Positions 22,153-34,557 of a stretch of 64,000 bases of DNA are shown here, one piece after another (the first letter of the stretch is position 1; each line of letters begins with the position of its first letter). A program made the translations under genes and the position numbers. The stretch comes from Tuctoria greenei. Its lineage: Eukaryota; Streptophyta; Magnoliopsida; Poales; Poaceae. The notes beneath the pieces were generated by a model. It was not told the DNA's origin. It saw only the letters and a list, made by a program, of their open reading frames with translations, and made no database searches. Location of the stretch: NCBI GenBank assembly GCA_036927565.1, contig JAYESD010000001.1:1984001-2048000 (forward strand), written 5' to 3'.

Positions 22153-23134
22153 ATGGCTTCCCCTACCTTTGCTGCACTAGTTACTGTAGTCCTAGCATTT
22201 GTAGGTTTTGCTTCAGTTCCCCCGCGTGCTCTGGCCACGGACCCGACCCAGCTTCAAGACTTCTGCGTTGCTGATTTAAAGAACCCCGGTAATTAAATAT
22301 ATTTGTGCATGGATTGCTAATACATATGTACTTATTAGTCCATTACTGCCATGAATGTGATATGACATTTGCAACAAACTTCATGTATGCATTTGCAACA
22401 AGTACGTGTGCTGGAAACATGAATGTCGTCATTGATTGGTTATCTGTGATATGACACTGACAAGGGTCGTCGGGTCGACACGACACTGATACGTGCGTGC
22501 AGTGATCGTGAATGGGTTCGTGTGCAAGAACCCGAAGCTGGTGACGGCGAACGACTTCTTCCTCAAGATCGTGCCCGTGCCTCCTAACGCGCAGGGTTCG
22601 GCTGTGACGCCGGTGTCGGTGACCGAGCTGCCGGGGCTGAACACGCTGGGCATCTCGATGGCGCGCATCGACTTCGTGCCGGGCGGGCAGAACCCGCCGC
22701 ACACGCACCCGCGCGGCACCGAGATCCTCGTCGTCGTCCAGGGCACGCTCCTCGTGGGCTTCGTCGGCTCCAACCAGAACAACAACACGCTGTTCCAGAA
22801 GCAGCTGGTGGCGGGCGACGTGTTCGTGTTCCCGCAGGGGCTCATCCACTTCCAGCTCAACAACGGCGTGGCCCCCGCCCTGGCCTTCGCCGCGCTCAGC
22901 AGCCAGTTCCCCGGCGTGATCACCATCGCCAACTCCGTCTTCGGGACCAAGCCGCCCATCAGCGACGCGATCCTCGCCAAGGCGTTCATGATCGAGAAGG
23001 ACCAGGTCGACTGGATACAAGCGCAGTTTGCTGCGCCGGCGGCCGGCGGCGGCGGCATGACGCCTGGTGGCGGCAGCTTCCCCGGAGGCAACGGTACCGG
23101 CGGCGGCTACCCCGGCGGGCCAGGGTACCCCTAA
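22153..23134 (+). CDS. Germin-like protein with Gly-rich C-terminal tail, two exons
   Basis: A secreted cupin of the apoplast; germin-like proteins bind Mn and some have superoxide dismutase or oxalate oxidase activity. Exons 22153-22288 and 22503-23134 join in frame to 255 residues. Residues 1 to about 28 form a signal peptide, with the mature start near TDPTQLQDFC. The disulfide pair is Cys38 and Cys53. Germin box 1 contains GGQNPPHTHPRGTE and box 2 GDVFVFPQGLIHF, so the Mn ligands His112, His114, Glu119 and His161 are all present. One N-glycosylation sequon (NNT) lies near residue 139. The last 30 or so residues are a Gly/Pro-rich tail (GGGGMTPGGGSFPGG and beyond), making the protein longer than the usual 215-230 residues. 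I cannot assign a subfamily or say which enzymatic activity it has. Confidence 0.93.
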
Positions 23135-24086
23135 TTAAGGCATCTTACAGTACCTAATAACATGCTGTAATAACGAAAACACACGAAGCCACATGCAGGT
23201 TATATACGCCATACGCATTAGTAGTAGTGTACTACTATATATAGTGCGTGCAAAATGTGTAGCTTGGTCAGGTTGAATAATTTGTGGCGAAATCGCACCA
23301 GTTTACTAGCCTACTGTTGGCTCTATACATGAAATAAAATTTGAAGCTTCCAATCCTTTCGTATTGATTGTCATTGATATACTCCCTCCTTCCCAAATTA
23401 CTTGTCATTAGGACAAACTTTTTAGTTCGAATTTGAACTAGAAAACTTGTCCTAACGACAAATAATTTGGGAAGGAGGGAGTATACATTTAGATCAAAAT
23501 TTTTGCGACCCTTAAATCATGTTTCTATGCCACTATATAAAACAACGTTTTGTGCTTCATACTCATACCCCTTTGCCATTGCACCTGCGTAACACGGCCT
23601 ACGGCCCTCAGCGACGATAGAACCGTGTGAAGTGGTTCGGTGCTCACAACACACTACCAGTCATCCGTGCCAGTGACATGCATTGTTCTGACTCGGTACT
23701 GATATCACCTAGCAGTATTTGGTTCTGCCACATAGAGTAGCAGTGCTAGCTATTGCATTGTGGTGACTAGGCACTGATATTTACATAGCAATACTGTTTA
23801 AAGCAACACAAAGTAGACTGGAATTAGTTTATTATTTATTCCCATGAATGTTCAAGTTTAAATGATATTGTCAAGGCCTTTCTAATATTCACGTCTCATC
23901 GGAGAACAGCCAAAACTGCAATCGCACAAAGATACATAACACCACTGGCTTAAACCAACTACACAAGGCTCCCAGTGTCATTAGCACAAATTAAGAAGCT
24001 GTAGCTGGCCGGTCCACTTTTACGTCCTTCGATAGTGGAGGTCAAAGGTGCAAACATCATCCATCCGTTTGACCAAACTTGCAACC
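23135..24086. other. 3' flank of germin-like gene and convergent spacer
   Basis: No gene. It contains the 3' UTR of the germin-like gene, one Stowaway element (listed separately) and, at its right end, the 3' UTR of the leftward dehydratase gene. Confidence 0.5.
23382..23481. mobile_element. Stowaway-like MITE (100 bp), well preserved
   Basis: Terminal arms starting ctccctccttcccaaatta and ending taatttgggaaggagggag pair almost perfectly. TA is present at 23380-23381 and 23482-23483. The long intact pairing suggests a fairly recent insertion. Confidence 0.93.
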
Positions 24087-27000
24087 CTATGACCTCGACA
24101 GGACGCCTTTGGAGCTGCAATTGTGCCAAGAGAAAGATATTGTCAGGTACGTCGATTATGCATCATAGACGTGGATGGATGAAAATTGGCCCCAACACAG
24201 AGCATATGCTTATTAAGTACCATTTCCCACTCGGATGTCTACTAGTATCTTCTAACAACAGAAATGTGGATTCCGGGAAAAACGATAAAAATGAGAGTAA
24301 CAGTCAACAATAACAAAGCCAGACTACAAGTAGGTAAGGGTGCAGTTGGGAATCACGCCAACTACTGGTTCTGAAAAAGACCTATACTCGTTAACTAGCA
24401 TTCCCGTTCAGATCCACATTATCCTCTAACAATGCAGTTGTGGACCTATTGGAAACGAAAATGCAGGGTATAACTCGACAGTTAAAAAGGTAAACTGCAT
24501 GTGCATAAACGTGTTGATGGAAACGGTACCTGAAGCTGGTTTATTAGTTATGAAACAGAGTTCCTGAATGAACACGGCAGTAAGTAAAGACAAACCTGGG
24601 TACAGTGCCACGTCGCCTCAAGTCATATTCGGTTGCTTGTCTGAGGGCCCTAGCAAATGCTTTGAAAGTTGCCTCAATAATATGGTGCGAGTTCTTCCCA
24701 GCAAGCTTCAAAAGAGAAATTGGAGCGAGATCAGGTAATAGAGGGAAATGTTAGACCAATCAAGTTTGCTAAAAGCACCTATCTCAACTTATAAGTTCAA
24801 CCAATGATGCTGTTAGGTGTTAACAGCTCATTGCGACACTGGTCCAATCATTCGAGAATCTTGATTAAAATGTAAACAAGTGTACCTGCCGGATGTGAAG
24901 CGTCATCCCAGATGTATTCACAAGAGACTGGAAAAAGTGCTCAACTAACTGTAACCAAAACAAAAATAAATGAATATTTGCCTAATTTGAGTCAGGAATG
25001 TTCCCTACAGAAAAACATGAGCCGGGAGTGGACATATAATGCAATAGAATGTTTTAGAAGAGGTTATCAAAGATATTATACAAGTATGAGAATTTTTTTT
25101 AAAAAATACTAAAGCATGCAGTCATAAGCGATAAAAGTTTGCGAAGTTCACAAATCACCTGTGTATCATATGTGCCAACTCGCTCAGTAGGAATATCTAA
25201 TCCACAGCTTAAATGAGGACGACCAGATAGATCCTGAATAAAGGGAAAATAAGATGAAATATCACTAAAGGAAAGGTTCTTTGGTCCAAATTTGTACGTT
25301 CACACTTCACAGTGATGGCTATTCAAAACAAAAATCAAGTTAAAAAATTGAAGCACCACATTTGGAATTTATTCATCAAAGCTAACATGAAGCTAAAATG
25401 ACACACCAAGATACGATGTGGGCAACATAGCAGCAATGATTTTGCAACACTTATCTGTTATAGATAAGTCCGAAAAACTTCAACACAATAAAAAACACAA
25501 ACAGACCATTCTCAATGCAGTTGCCCCAACGTCAAAAAATACATGAGGAATAACCTATCATACCAGTCATGGGTACGAGAATTTCAACTATTTCGCGAGC
25601 ATTTAAGTCTAGAACAAGTAATATAACTCGATTATGTGTTTGCACAACATATGAGGCTCATGAATGTATAATGACACATAAAACATGCATACCCTATCAT
25701 TGCGAAATTTGACACTGGGGTATGAAAATACAGCAAAACGGTGCAATTACCAGAATAACTTCAACAGCAGCCTCATCAAGTGGTGCTGTAAAATGCCCAA
25801 ATCGGTTTATTCCTTTTCGCTCACCAAGTGCTTGAAGTAGAGCCTGCATATACAATAAAAAGAAAGGTCATCCCACTGATTGCTTGCCTATCTATGCAGG
25901 TTGCACAATGTTAAATTACATGTGGTTCACAATTTGGTAAAACTGAAATGTGAAGCTGAAAATATTCTAGGAAAGAATAAATCACCGTTCCAATTGCCAA
26001 AGCAATATCCTCGTTTGAGTGATGATCATCAATGTGTGTGTCACCTGTTGCCTTAACACAAACATCAAATAGTCCATGGGATGCCAGTTGCTGTAAGTTG
26101 AAAACTCAAAATTAGTAATCAGCTTTGACAGGAAAAGCACACTTGCTCAACCTTGGTAAGAACTAAGAGTTTTCTACTTTGAACCACAAATAGAACCAAA
26201 TGGCAGAATCATTAAGGGATGTGCCATTTTTCAATCGACTGAAAAATATCACATCATTCAGTTGCCGTTATCAGCCGTAGGGCGAAAATTCAGCGGCTCG
26301 GGCGTCGTCTTCAAGCTTTGAACGACGTCGTCTCCAACAGCACATTACCACTGAAACAACTCTCTCTCCCTTCCTCTCCATGCTCCCCCAGTCCGCGGGC
26401 TATCCCTGGCAGCGTCCCCGCCGCCAGGTTCACAGTGCCACTCCCCCCTCCACGCTAACTTGTATGTGTCACACTCGCCTAACTGGTCGTCGTCAAGCTC
26501 CCCCGCCTCGGCCTGGTCAAACAGCCATCTCCTGCCACCCGCGAGGCGACGCAGGCCAGCCTGCCACCCCCGGAACCTCCTCTAAGATCGGAGACCACTC
26601 TGGTCGGCACCGAAAGCCCCAACCCCCTAACTGCCACCTCTGAACCAGAGAGCTAAACTGGCGGCCGCAACAGGGGCTATCAATCCCACTATTACAGATA
26701 ATCATAAAACAAAAGCATATCTGGTTGGTACGGAGGCTAATAATCCATTGATTTCTGATTAAACAAAAGCAAATCCTACTCACATCGAGCATGTGATCCA
26801 AGAAGGGTATCCCTGTATTGCAGTCAGCAACACCAGTGCCGTCAAGGTTAATTTTCACATGTACATTCGTCTCCTTGGTCACTCTCTTAACTTCTCCAAT
26901 CCTAGAGGGCCCTACAAATTATAATTAAAATCATCGAAATCATAACTTGATGAACTAAAAAAGTCAATATAGCCAGTAAGGAAGCACGACATGAAGAACA

Positions 27001-27293
27001 AGTGACGAGCAAAAACGATACAAATCACACACGAATCAAAGACAGTAAGGATACAGTAATCAGTGGTCCGTGGAGAAGCTACCTGCAGACTCATAGGTCC
27101 CCGTCGGGGAGCCGTTCCCGCCGACGGCAGCGGCGGCGGCCATGGCAGGCAACCTCAGATGACGCGAGGCACGGTGAGGACGAGCAGGGAAGGCGACCCG
27201 ACTGGCAGCTCGCCCTAAGGATTTGGATACCGGAGATAGTTGCGCGGACGATATCCGGGAGGCAGAGGTAGGTACGAACCGCGCGGTGGTCAT
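24087..27293 (-). CDS. HISN5: Imidazoleglycerol-phosphate dehydratase, plastid, eight exons
   Basis: Catalyses dehydration of imidazoleglycerol phosphate to imidazoleacetol phosphate in histidine biosynthesis, in the plastid. Exons in transcript order are 27293-27083, 26911-26784, 26090-25986, 25843-25751, 25233-25159, 24948-24886, 24705-24596 and 24114-24087. They join in frame to 270 residues, the normal length for plant precursors. Residues 1 to about 70 are a Ser/Arg/Ala-rich chloroplast transit peptide, with a second in-frame Met near residue 50. Core motifs are TGIPFLDHML, GDTHIDDHHSNEDIA (metal-binding His/Glu cluster) and GKNSHHIIEATFKAFARAL. The terminal exon adds only SSKGVLSRS. It was found from the split codon and the conserved plant C-terminus, so it is the least certain exon border. 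Confidence 0.95.
26280..26660. other. C-rich block inside dehydratase intron 2
   Basis: Within the 693-bp intron 2 (26091-26783), the stretch at about 26,330-26,650 is strongly C-rich with no introns or stops over about 260 bp on the + strand, unlike the AT-rich DNA around it. I recognise no protein in it. It may be a captured fragment or a small insertion, but no terminal repeats are visible. Confidence 0.4.
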
Positions 27294-29231
27294 CGGCGGT
27301 GGGGCGTTTGGAGGCGGCGGAGTGGGTGCCAGTCACAGGTGTGGGGACTTGCGGCACTGTTCGCGCACGCTTTTCGCGTGGGCCAAATATGCTGGTTATC
27401 TTGGACCGGGCCTTGCCAGTGTTCCCCTACACTACTTTGTCGGCCCGTTTAAGTTGGCCCGTTTCCGATCAGAAAAAAAAAAAACTGTGTCCGGCCTTTT
27501 ATTTTAAACCTGTGTACTGGTTTTGAAAAAATCAACACGTAATTATATGCATGTTTAGGTGAGACAGGGAAATGAAATTTACGTGCACATGCACTTTTCA
27601 GGTGAGTAAGCAGGTTCGAACACTGTACGTATATTCTTACGTATTATTTTTTGGAAACAAAAAAGGGAAGAAAAACGTGGACAGTTGTCAGGAACAGCTA
27701 CGTGCAACTATTTCGTTGAGGAATGATTACAGAAAAGCAGATACAGCAATCCATAACCTTCATTATTATTATTATTATCATCACGGCAAATTAATCCCGG
27801 TGACGAGTAGTACTCCTACTCCTACTTGCCGTCTGCCTTTGAATTGAAACGATCCTTTTTTGGGGAAGGAAACCGGAGAGAGGATAGAGATAGCCATTCA
27901 TTCAAGGTGCATTGATTGGAGCAGTTGGAACAAATTGACATCCATCACATCAAGATGATGTAGATCAAGGAAGATTTTTCAGTGGATTTGGTGGAGCTCC
28001 CCATCATCACCAGCTCGGGCAGGGTTGATAAATGTGCATGTGTTTTGTTTGTTCCGTTGCAACCATGAAGCATGGACGGACGGACGGATGAGCCAGCCAA
28101 GAGGTAGTAGTAGCCAACCCTTCCATTCCACCTCTCGACTCTTCAATTCAATCCCTAATAAAAACGACGTCCGCCATCATCGTCCCTCGTCCGCATGAAT
28201 TTCAACCAGGAACCGCTCTGCATACATGGAACCATTTATTGCGCAGGCTTGTTATTGAAGACCTGTACTTTTCCCTACCTGCTCTGCTGTTTTAATTTGC
28301 CTTCCAATCTTTGCCAAAGAAAAAACCGGCGCCGTACCCATCCGATGCACTGCACTGGTCATTTGAGCATGGTATGGGATTATTATATCAGATACTGCTA
28401 GGTGGTTTGTTTTGCCATGAGCATGACAGGCACCGAGAAAAGTATTTCATTCGACAAAGTTTTTGCAGACTTGCAGTTTCAAAAACGAAGAGTTTGAGTC
28501 ATTGGGTTGAATGCACGGCTCTTTGTGTTAGCTGACAATAACAATATGCAGTAACCACGGAAATACGGTTCATTAGCCTGTTTTCATTGCATTCGTTCAC
28601 GTACTTGCTGCGGTACTTGCTCCTCCGTTCAGTACCATTCCATCGGTTGCACCTGCAAGACGCTACAACTGTTCTCTGGTCGCGGATCCTCACCTGATTC
28701 TTGGTAGACCGAGCGACGGCACTAATTTAATTCTGCTCCGGTACTCCGAAAAATAATTTGCAGTGCTATATTCAGTTATTTAAGCATCGGCCGTCCTCTG
28801 AACAATTTGCATCGAAAAAAAAGTCCATGATATTAACTGCTCCGACGACCTATTCATTGTGATTGCTTAGTTACACCTAGATTGAGTAGTGTATTTGAAT
28901 CAAACTGCATGCCCATGCGTGTTGCAAGTTGAGAGATGGGAAGTCGCACAACCTGTGGATATTTTTGTATATTATCTTGCATGGATTAGAGTTTAAGAGT
29001 CAGTTCAGCATGGTTTCCCCTTTTTATTTATTTATTTTCACTGAAGTCAGACTTTGTTGTTCAGGTAACGGTGGCCATGTTGACAAATAAAAATATGGGC
29101 AACGGGCATGGCCAACACCTCATCATATGTAGACCGAGAATATTTTCAAAGCCGCATAGTATGACAATTTTTTTCCTCTTTGGTCAAACGTTATGTAGTC
29201 CTATTTTGGAGTACTACAATTGTCATTCTCA

Positions 29232-29335
29232 TAGACTGTTCGCAGTGGCATACTTTAAAGTATACTGGATATGTGTAAATTTAGAGTAAATATCGGAAAA
29301 GTGGTCGATGAATAGTGTATATAGTATGGTTTAGA
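29232..29335. mobile_element. Degenerate Tourist-like MITE relic
   Basis: Shares the ordered motifs ttcgcagtg, agtatactggat, gtaaatttagagta and atagtatggttta with the better copies at 47889-48020 and 48031-48147. The right terminal repeat has decayed. Confidence 0.45.
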
Positions 29336-31345
29336 CGAAACAAGTGGCTCCATCACTGACATAATTGCGGAGAAATTTTGTTCACCGTCTCTCCACCCAA
29401 CCTCTTTTGTGTACGCAACTTTAAATTACCTCCATAAATCATTACTTATTGGTAATAGTATGATGGCATTTTTAGTTTATTTTTAGGATGAAAAATTATT
29501 GTCGTTTTCAGATTAGCAATACGTTCCTATTTTCTCCAGTTCCTGTTTTTTTTTCATTCCTTATCTTCCTGCTTTTTCATTAAGTTCAGAACTTCCCAAG
29601 TAACGACTGAGAACAAACCGTTGAGCTACCACAAAGAATCCCGGGCATGCATTTCCATCTCATTTAATGCGGAGATAACCAAAGACCCTAACAATCGGTT
29701 CATTAATAAGTGCAGTGTAAAGATCAAGATATTGATTGCATTGAATGGGCTATTGAATTCGTGGGTGAGAAGATTTAGGAACCTACTTTTGCCTCGTCGC
29801 GGAAAAATAAAACCACTTTTGCCATGACAATTCAGTCGCCGTTGGGTTAGTTAATGCGTTTGTTGTGGGTCATTTTACCCGGCCCCACCTCAGGGAAACG
29901 CACCAGTCTGTCTCAACCGTAAGATGCGCATATTCATGATTTAACACTGAAAAAAATTAACATGTCATCTAATAAATTCAATAAATAGGCAAATTATTAC
30001 CAGGCAAATTATTGTGTGAAATGCTCAGACCACAGTACCAGGAAACGGAGCTCAAAACGTTCGTACCTTCATCTTCAAATCATCTTGTAGCTTTGTGAAA
30101 AAAATATTAACTATCCAATCTAAATAGCGGAATCATAAAAAGTAAATTTTCTTCACCTAATTTTTATAAATGAGAGTATGTTTCGATCGCTATGCGAGAA
30201 TGTGTTTCGACCCAGCTGCTAGTTTTTCTCTTACTACTTTTTTTCGTCAAAAAGTTACTAATTAAACTAATTGAAATCGTGTGTAATTCAAAAGTTGCTG
30301 GTGTGTTTGATAGTACTGCACTGTTGCATTTTGCGAGATAGTAAACTTCAAGAGATTTTTTATATAAAGGAAATTAACTTTCATCAGCAAATAGAAATAT
30401 TCTGGCATCTACATCATCAGATAAATGTAGCCTATAAGTATTACAAATTCGTACTATGAGGTAGACACCATCGCCCATACAGTATCCACACATATGAGCA
30501 AAACGAAATGATTGAGAAATAACAAAAAATACTACCGATGAACTTAATATATTACTACATCTTCAAACATGTGGGGGGAAAATTCTCCATGGTCAATGTT
30601 TTTAAAATAAGACGTGCATTACACGGTGAATTGTGTTCCTCTTTCTAGAATAATGACCACATCCTGATCCAACGTATACCCGTGTAGATAATCTGGATAT
30701 AATATGAAATAGGTGTTTTTTATCAAAAGCCTAGCTTAACTATATGAACCAATAGATGACCCCGACACCAAAAATAGTAGATGTATTTTGCTTTAACGAT
30801 ATGAAATGAAATAACATACCTCATTGAACTCGGTACTTGATAGTAGCTAGCCGTGCATATGGGTTAATTAACTAGTTGCACCAGTACGTGATAGAACTAT
30901 TGTAATCAATGAAACATCGAGTCAAGGTGGCAGGTTTTCATTATTGATTTTTCTAGCTTAATTGCGTGCAACAGAAAGCTCATCTTAGGTTAGTCCTAAT
31001 GACGGATTTTATTGTGCTGTTTTCAAAGTGTCATGTCACACAAAATGTTTTGAAACTATGAATGAAACCATGTCTACAATCTAATAATTTTATTTTTGAC
31101 GTTTTATGACTCTTAATTCTATGTCACTTTATTGGTTGTTTAATGAATGAATTAAATTTCTCTCCTCCGATGTTAGATCGTAGTGAAATAAAAAATACTT
31201 ACATGACTCGTCATTTAATAAAATAAAATCCCAATTAGGAGTATAGCCATAGCCTACACAGGTTGTTGTTGCCCCATCAAAAACCTTCCTTTTCGGTATA
31301 GCAATCTTCTTCAACAATTCATTACAAGAAACAAGTCTTTTAATA

Positions 31346-31427
31346 CTCCTTTCGTTTCTAAAAGTTTATCATCTTTTAGTTAAAAAAAACGAACTACAAA
31401 ATTATATTTTTTTGTGAATAGAAGGAA
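31346..31427. mobile_element. Stowaway-like MITE, decayed
   Basis: Termini ctcctttcgtttc and gaatagaaggaa flanked by TA. The inner arms are partly lost to A/T runs. Confidence 0.5.
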
Positions 31428-31516
31428 TACTAAAAATACTTACTGAAACAAGATTTATTTGTTCCCAACCTTGAGCAATGAGCAACCAGTAGTTGATTAA
31501 GCACATGTAATAACTA

Positions 31517-31595
31517 CTCCATCCGTTTCGTTTTATTTATCACCGGTTAATTTATTTTTGAACTAACCGATGACAAATAAAACGAAGCGGAGGAG
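31517..31595. mobile_element. Stowaway-like MITE (79 bp)
   Basis: Termini ctccatccgtttcgtttta and aaaacgaagcggaggag with TA at 31515-31516 and 31596-31597. Arms with tcaccggttaa and aactaaccgatga pair. Confidence 0.85.
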
Positions 31596-33030
31596 TATTT
31601 GCTAGTATTTCATAGTTTGCTGTCATGTGTGCATATATCGGCAAGAGGACGGATTTCACTATTTAATTGAAACAATTATATAGTATGTTTGAATATGTGT
31701 AGCTCACATTAAATTAATTTCTGTGATTAATTTACAACCAAATCATGTCCCTTAAATTGGTTCAGCTTTCATGCCCTCTTTAAACATGAACTAGTATAAC
31801 AGCCCAATGAATATGAAATCAAAGGCCATTTACGTTGAGCATTCTTCCTCATTGAAAATATGAGAACAGTACCGATAGTGGGCGAGAAAAATAATAAGTA
31901 GGGCGCCCCATGCTTGGTTCATATGGATGATTTTTGGTTGAAAAATAAGGTCTGGAAATTATCAACAATAATGCTAGACGCTGCTATGATATTGTCCAAG
32001 TACACTGCACTACAAGGAGTAATGGCAACAGTTTTTTCAAATATTCGAGGATTGAATATTGTGTGGTGGATGTCATCTTGGATTTATCATTGAGAGCGGA
32101 GGTGATGATTAGGCTGCGCAGAGTCACCCATTATATTGATGCTAGCTGTGTATGATAAGTAGTATGAGATGGAGTCGTGTTGTAACCAGCGCATGGTAGC
32201 CGTTGTTGAAGCAAATAACATCAACGTGCATATATCCACAATGATGTCGTCAACATGCATGTAGTCATATATAGGCCCATATTAGACACATGGCATTGAG
32301 TAAGCAGTTGCAGTGACAGAGTTGACAACATCTCTTGCCAGTGTGAAATATGTATGTTCTGTTTGACAACGCATAAGCTTATTGAAAAGGCAGATTATTT
32401 GAAATTTTGATGAAAAGTAATTTATAGCATGTTTTTAGTTCATTTTAGAAGCAGATGTACTAATAAGTTGTTGGAGATTTCTACTATTTGAAATAACTTC
32501 CTCTTCTTTCTATGAAAAAATTGTGGCAGATGTTGTGCTAAGACGTTAGGTGCAAAGTTTTGAGATAGAATCACGTGTCGAGAAAAAAAAGAAACTCATA
32601 ATAATGGACAAATGAATGGTTTAATGAATTGTGGCACTTTGGAGAATAGGAAGGAACGAAAGGAATAAGTATGAACTTATGTTTAAATTAATTCGAATCC
32701 GCGCTAGTAGTACTACGTACTCAATTACACCTACTTATCAATCGATTAAATTCGCCAACCATTTCCCAACATCGCCAATTAATAGTGCGTTTGCCCCTCA
32801 ACTGGTATATTCATTGACCTCGCTCCCTGGCACGCGGGGCCCACGTGTCGGTCTTGGCGGCTGCCTCCTCGATATATATAGGCACGCAAACCCCACCGCT
32901 TCACATGCAAATCAAATCAAATAAAAAAATCAAACGCGCAAAGGGAAGAAGCGGAGAGGTTCCGTCGCCGTTGCCAAAGACCACCGAGAGAGAAAACCAG
33001 GGGAGGATCGGAGGAGAGGCCCGCGTGGCG

Positions 33031-33990
33031 ATGGCGGCAGATGTGAGCTCTGTGGCAAGGCTGCTCCGCAGGGAGGCGGGGAAGAAGGGCGGGCCGGAGA
33101 TCGTTACGATGGACCTCCTCGGCGGCTGCGGCGGAGGCGGCGGCGTCGCCGCGGAGGACGAGGTGGTCGACCTGGAGGTCACCGTTCCTGCTGGGTGGGA
33201 GAGGCGGCTTGATCTCCTGGTGAGTTGCGTTCTCGGGTCTCCTATGTTCCAGCGTTATCTGTGGTCTTAATTGCTTTCCGAGTATATGTTGTCTTGGATC
33301 ATTTCTGTCGATTTGAAAATTCGCGATATGAGTTTCATTGTTTCAGCGAAGCATAGGATCATGTTCAATCGATTAAAGTTCTCTTTCAGAGAGTCGTTCA
33401 CATGAGATATTTCTTCTTTTGCCTGTTTGATCATGGATGACACGTACCGATCATTTGCCAAAAATAGAATTTCCTCTGCAAAGTGCTCAAATTTGATCTT
33501 GTTTCATTACTTGCAGTCCGGCAAGACGTTCCTCACTCGCCATCCAAGCATCCAAGGATCGAGCCAAGACCTCAACCTGCCTCCGCCGGCGGCGATCAGA
33601 GCCTCGGCCGCGGTCTGCACCCTCGACATGGTCCGCTCCGCGCTCGAGCGCGCAGCCGCCGGGAGGCTCGCCGCCTCGTCGGCAACACCGTCCACGTCGT
33701 CCGCGTCCACCTCGTCGTCGTCTTCCTCCGCGGGAAAGCGCAACCGGTCGCCGCCGACGACAGACGCTCCGCGGCCCGCGACCAGCGCGGTGATGCGCGC
33801 GGCCGCGTGCCCGTCCTGCCTGACGTACGTGCTGATCGCCGAGGCGGACCCCCGATGCCCGCGTTGCTCGGCCAGGGTGCCACCGCTCGGCGGGAACGGG
33901 AGGAAGCCCGCCGACGACGAGGACAACGCGGGCGGCAGGAGCAAGAAACCAAAGATCGACTTGAATGCGGCCGCCGATGAGACCGAGTGA
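33031..33990 (+). CDS. GIR1/CFL1-like zinc-ribbon protein with EAR motif, two exons
   Basis: Probably a transcriptional co-repressor-type nuclear protein. Exons 33031-33219 and 33517-33990 join in frame to 220 residues. An N-terminal segment, VPAGWERRLDLL|SGKTFL at about 53-69, resembles the first half of the WW-like domain of CURLY FLAG LEAF 1 proteins; the intron splits it. An EAR-type motif DLNL is at 81-84. A conserved helix TLDMVRSALERA (98-109) and a Ser/Thr-rich low-complexity linker follow. A CxxC...CxxC zinc ribbon (Cys161, 164, 177, 180; CPSCLTYVLI and CPRC) and a basic C-terminus (KKPKIDLN) complete it. The zinc ribbon matches the GL2-interacting-repressor 1 type from memory. The WW half is incomplete, so I prefer a family name to a gene name. 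Confidence 0.8.
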
Positions 33991-34336
33991 AAGCAGAGAG
34001 CAAAAGCAGGACATAATTGGAAAAGTGAAATAGAATTTCTTTCAGCGCAGTATGTTGCCTGACCAGAATTGCATTACTATAGTATATATATACATAGAGG
34101 TCGATATATTTGTAGAAAGCAAGCATGATCGTTGGATCAACAGCTGGGTTACATAGAGTTGGACTCGTTTCGATTTATTTTGTTCCTTATTGAATCATCT
34201 CCCTTTTAAGATTTATATGTACAAAATAATAGCAGTAGTTAACTTTTGCTAATTTCATTTTATATGCTCGAAGCGCTTTACTTTATGAAATTGTTGGATG
34301 TATCCAAACAAAATACCTTTACGGTTGGAGGACTTA
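33991..34336. other. 3' flank of the zinc-ribbon gene
   Basis: AT-rich 3' UTR and spacer. No further gene is seen. Confidence 0.5.
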
Positions 34337-34490
34337 GACCATCCGCACCAATATACTCTAAACCATACTCTATCCTCTAAACCATACTCTATATACTCTA
34401 TACTTCCAGTATGCCCTCTCACAAAAATTTTCCAGTATGCTTTCCAGTATGCTTTACAGTATGGTTTCCAGTACATTGGTGCGGATGGTC
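34337..34490. mobile_element. Tourist-like MITE (154 bp, TSD TTA)
   Basis: Terminal inverted repeat gaccatccgcaccaat at the left and attggtgcggatggtc at the right. TTA flanks it at 34334-34336 and 34491-34493, as for PIF/Harbinger elements. The inside is made of short repeated words (ccatactctat, ttccagtatgc). Confidence 0.88.
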
Positions 34491-34557
34491 TTACATCATC
34501 TGCACAAATACGCTAGAAAGCCTACTGCGAAGGCTGGTAAGGTTGCTGAAAAATTTA

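Larger units (their letters stand above)
27294..33030. other. Long intergenic region (5.7 kb)
   Basis: No supportable gene on either strand. The left 250 bp is GC-rich and is likely the promoter of the dehydratase gene. The rest is AT-rich with a relic Tourist-like copy and two Stowaway elements, listed separately. The last 130 bp (about 32,830-33,030), with a TATATATA near 32,873, is the likely promoter and 5' UTR of the zinc-ribbon gene. Confidence 0.5.

Noticed and set aside
22343..23091. Two minus-strand frames of 220-225 residues
   Set aside because: Exact shadows of the germin-like exon 2.
33487..34126. Minus-strand and alternate + frames of 145-176 residues
   Set aside because: Shadows of zinc-ribbon exon 2; composition is Arg/Gly-rich without domains.
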